A stretch of DNA of 5,985 bases from Alphaproteobacteria bacterium. Lineage in GTDB: Bacteria; Pseudomonadota; Alphaproteobacteria; Micropepsales; Micropepsaceae. Positions 5,819-5,985 of the stretch are shown in pieces. The stretch lies in NCBI GenBank assembly GCA_003451645.1, contig DMER01000020.1, forward strand, positions 850 to 6,834. Direction: 5' to 3'. Below the pieces are notes generated by a model. It was given only the letters and a program-made list of their open reading frames with translations, searched no databases and had not been told where the DNA came from. The position numbers were made by a program, and so were the translations under genes. The stretch's first letter is position 1; each line of letters starts with the position of its first letter.

Positions 5819-5822
5819 CTCC
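5819..5822 (-). promoter_or_regulatory. Ribosome binding site that fixes the methyltransferase start
   Basis: GGAG on the minus strand is 7 bases before the ATG at 5811. It decides between this start and the upstream in-frame GTG at 5868, which has no comparable signal. Confidence 0.6.
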
Positions 5823-5862
5823 ATTTCGCGTTGTGGCGAAGTGCCAACGACGTTCGGTGTTG

Positions 5863-5901
5863 CGTCACTCGTACTATGACGTAGACCTTGCTTTTTGTCT
5901 T
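5863..5901 (-). promoter_or_regulatory. Weak candidate promoter with short inverted repeat upstream of the methyltransferase
   Basis: On the minus strand AAGACA (5901-5896) and CATAGT (5878-5873) stand 17 bases apart, each matching the consensus at 4 of 6 positions. A 5-base inverted repeat, CGTCA (5863-5867) and TGACG (5877-5881) with a 9-base spacer, overlaps the -10 element and could be an operator, but arms this short also occur by chance. It does not resemble the palindromes of the left-hand gene cluster. From 5902 to the window end nothing further could be identified. Confidence 0.25.
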
Positions 5902-5985
5902 GAAGGAGGCTTGGAGATTTCGTTGAGAACTTCTGATGTCACAAGGTGAGCCTCGAATTACAGGGACATGTATGGACGGCCCCCT

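Noticed and set aside
5824..5844. Partial inverted repeat CGTT/AACG with GGC/GCC in the methyltransferase leader
   Set aside because: The stem is short and bulged, lies next to the ribosome binding site without a recognised family, and is within chance expectation.
5968..5985. ATG codons near the right edge as the start of a plus-strand gene
   Set aside because: Only five or six codons are visible, with no clear ribosome binding site, so a gene start cannot be supported.

Overview
The window is GC-rich, gene-dense bacterial DNA. The gene families and codon use point to a proteobacterium, most likely an alphaproteobacterium, but this is inference because no rRNA or other phylogenetic marker is present. 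No RNA gene, CRISPR array, insertion sequence or attachment site could be recognised.

Left part (1-2666, all on the minus strand, so transcription runs from high to low coordinates). In transcription order it holds a TetR/AcrR-family repressor (2047-2631), a small MAPEG membrane protein (1514-1912), a zinc-independent MDR (quinone-oxidoreductase type) reductase (start 1450; natural stop probably 453, raw frame runs to 317) and a haloalkane-dehalogenase-like alpha/beta hydrolase that leaves the window at base 1. Three near-identical 16-bp inverted repeats of the form TTCAC(C/T)G-N2-CGGTGA(A/C) lie in front of the repressor, the MAPEG gene and the reductase, and were found nowhere else. The simplest reading is a local regulon in which the repressor controls itself, the MAPEG gene and the reductase-hydrolase pair. 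The predicted functions suggest a response to a reactive or halogenated organic compound, but the inducer is unknown.

The reductase carries a probable one-base deletion near its 3' end. Restoring one A gives the typical family C-terminus and a stop 29 bases before the hydrolase start. Without it, the frame runs on as an atypical tail that overlaps the hydrolase gene.

Middle part (2667-3164) is about 500 bases without a convincing gene. It contains one unrecognised 128-codon frame on the minus strand.

Right part. A plus-strand gene (3165-4712) encodes a soluble regulator with an OmpR/CadC-type winged helix, a TolB/FlgO-like domain and TPR-like repeats. It converges on a minus-strand SAM-dependent methyltransferase with an N-terminal winged helix (4747-5811, Rv2258c-like). 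The last ~170 bases are the upstream region of the methyltransferase, with a weak candidate promoter and a short inverted repeat.
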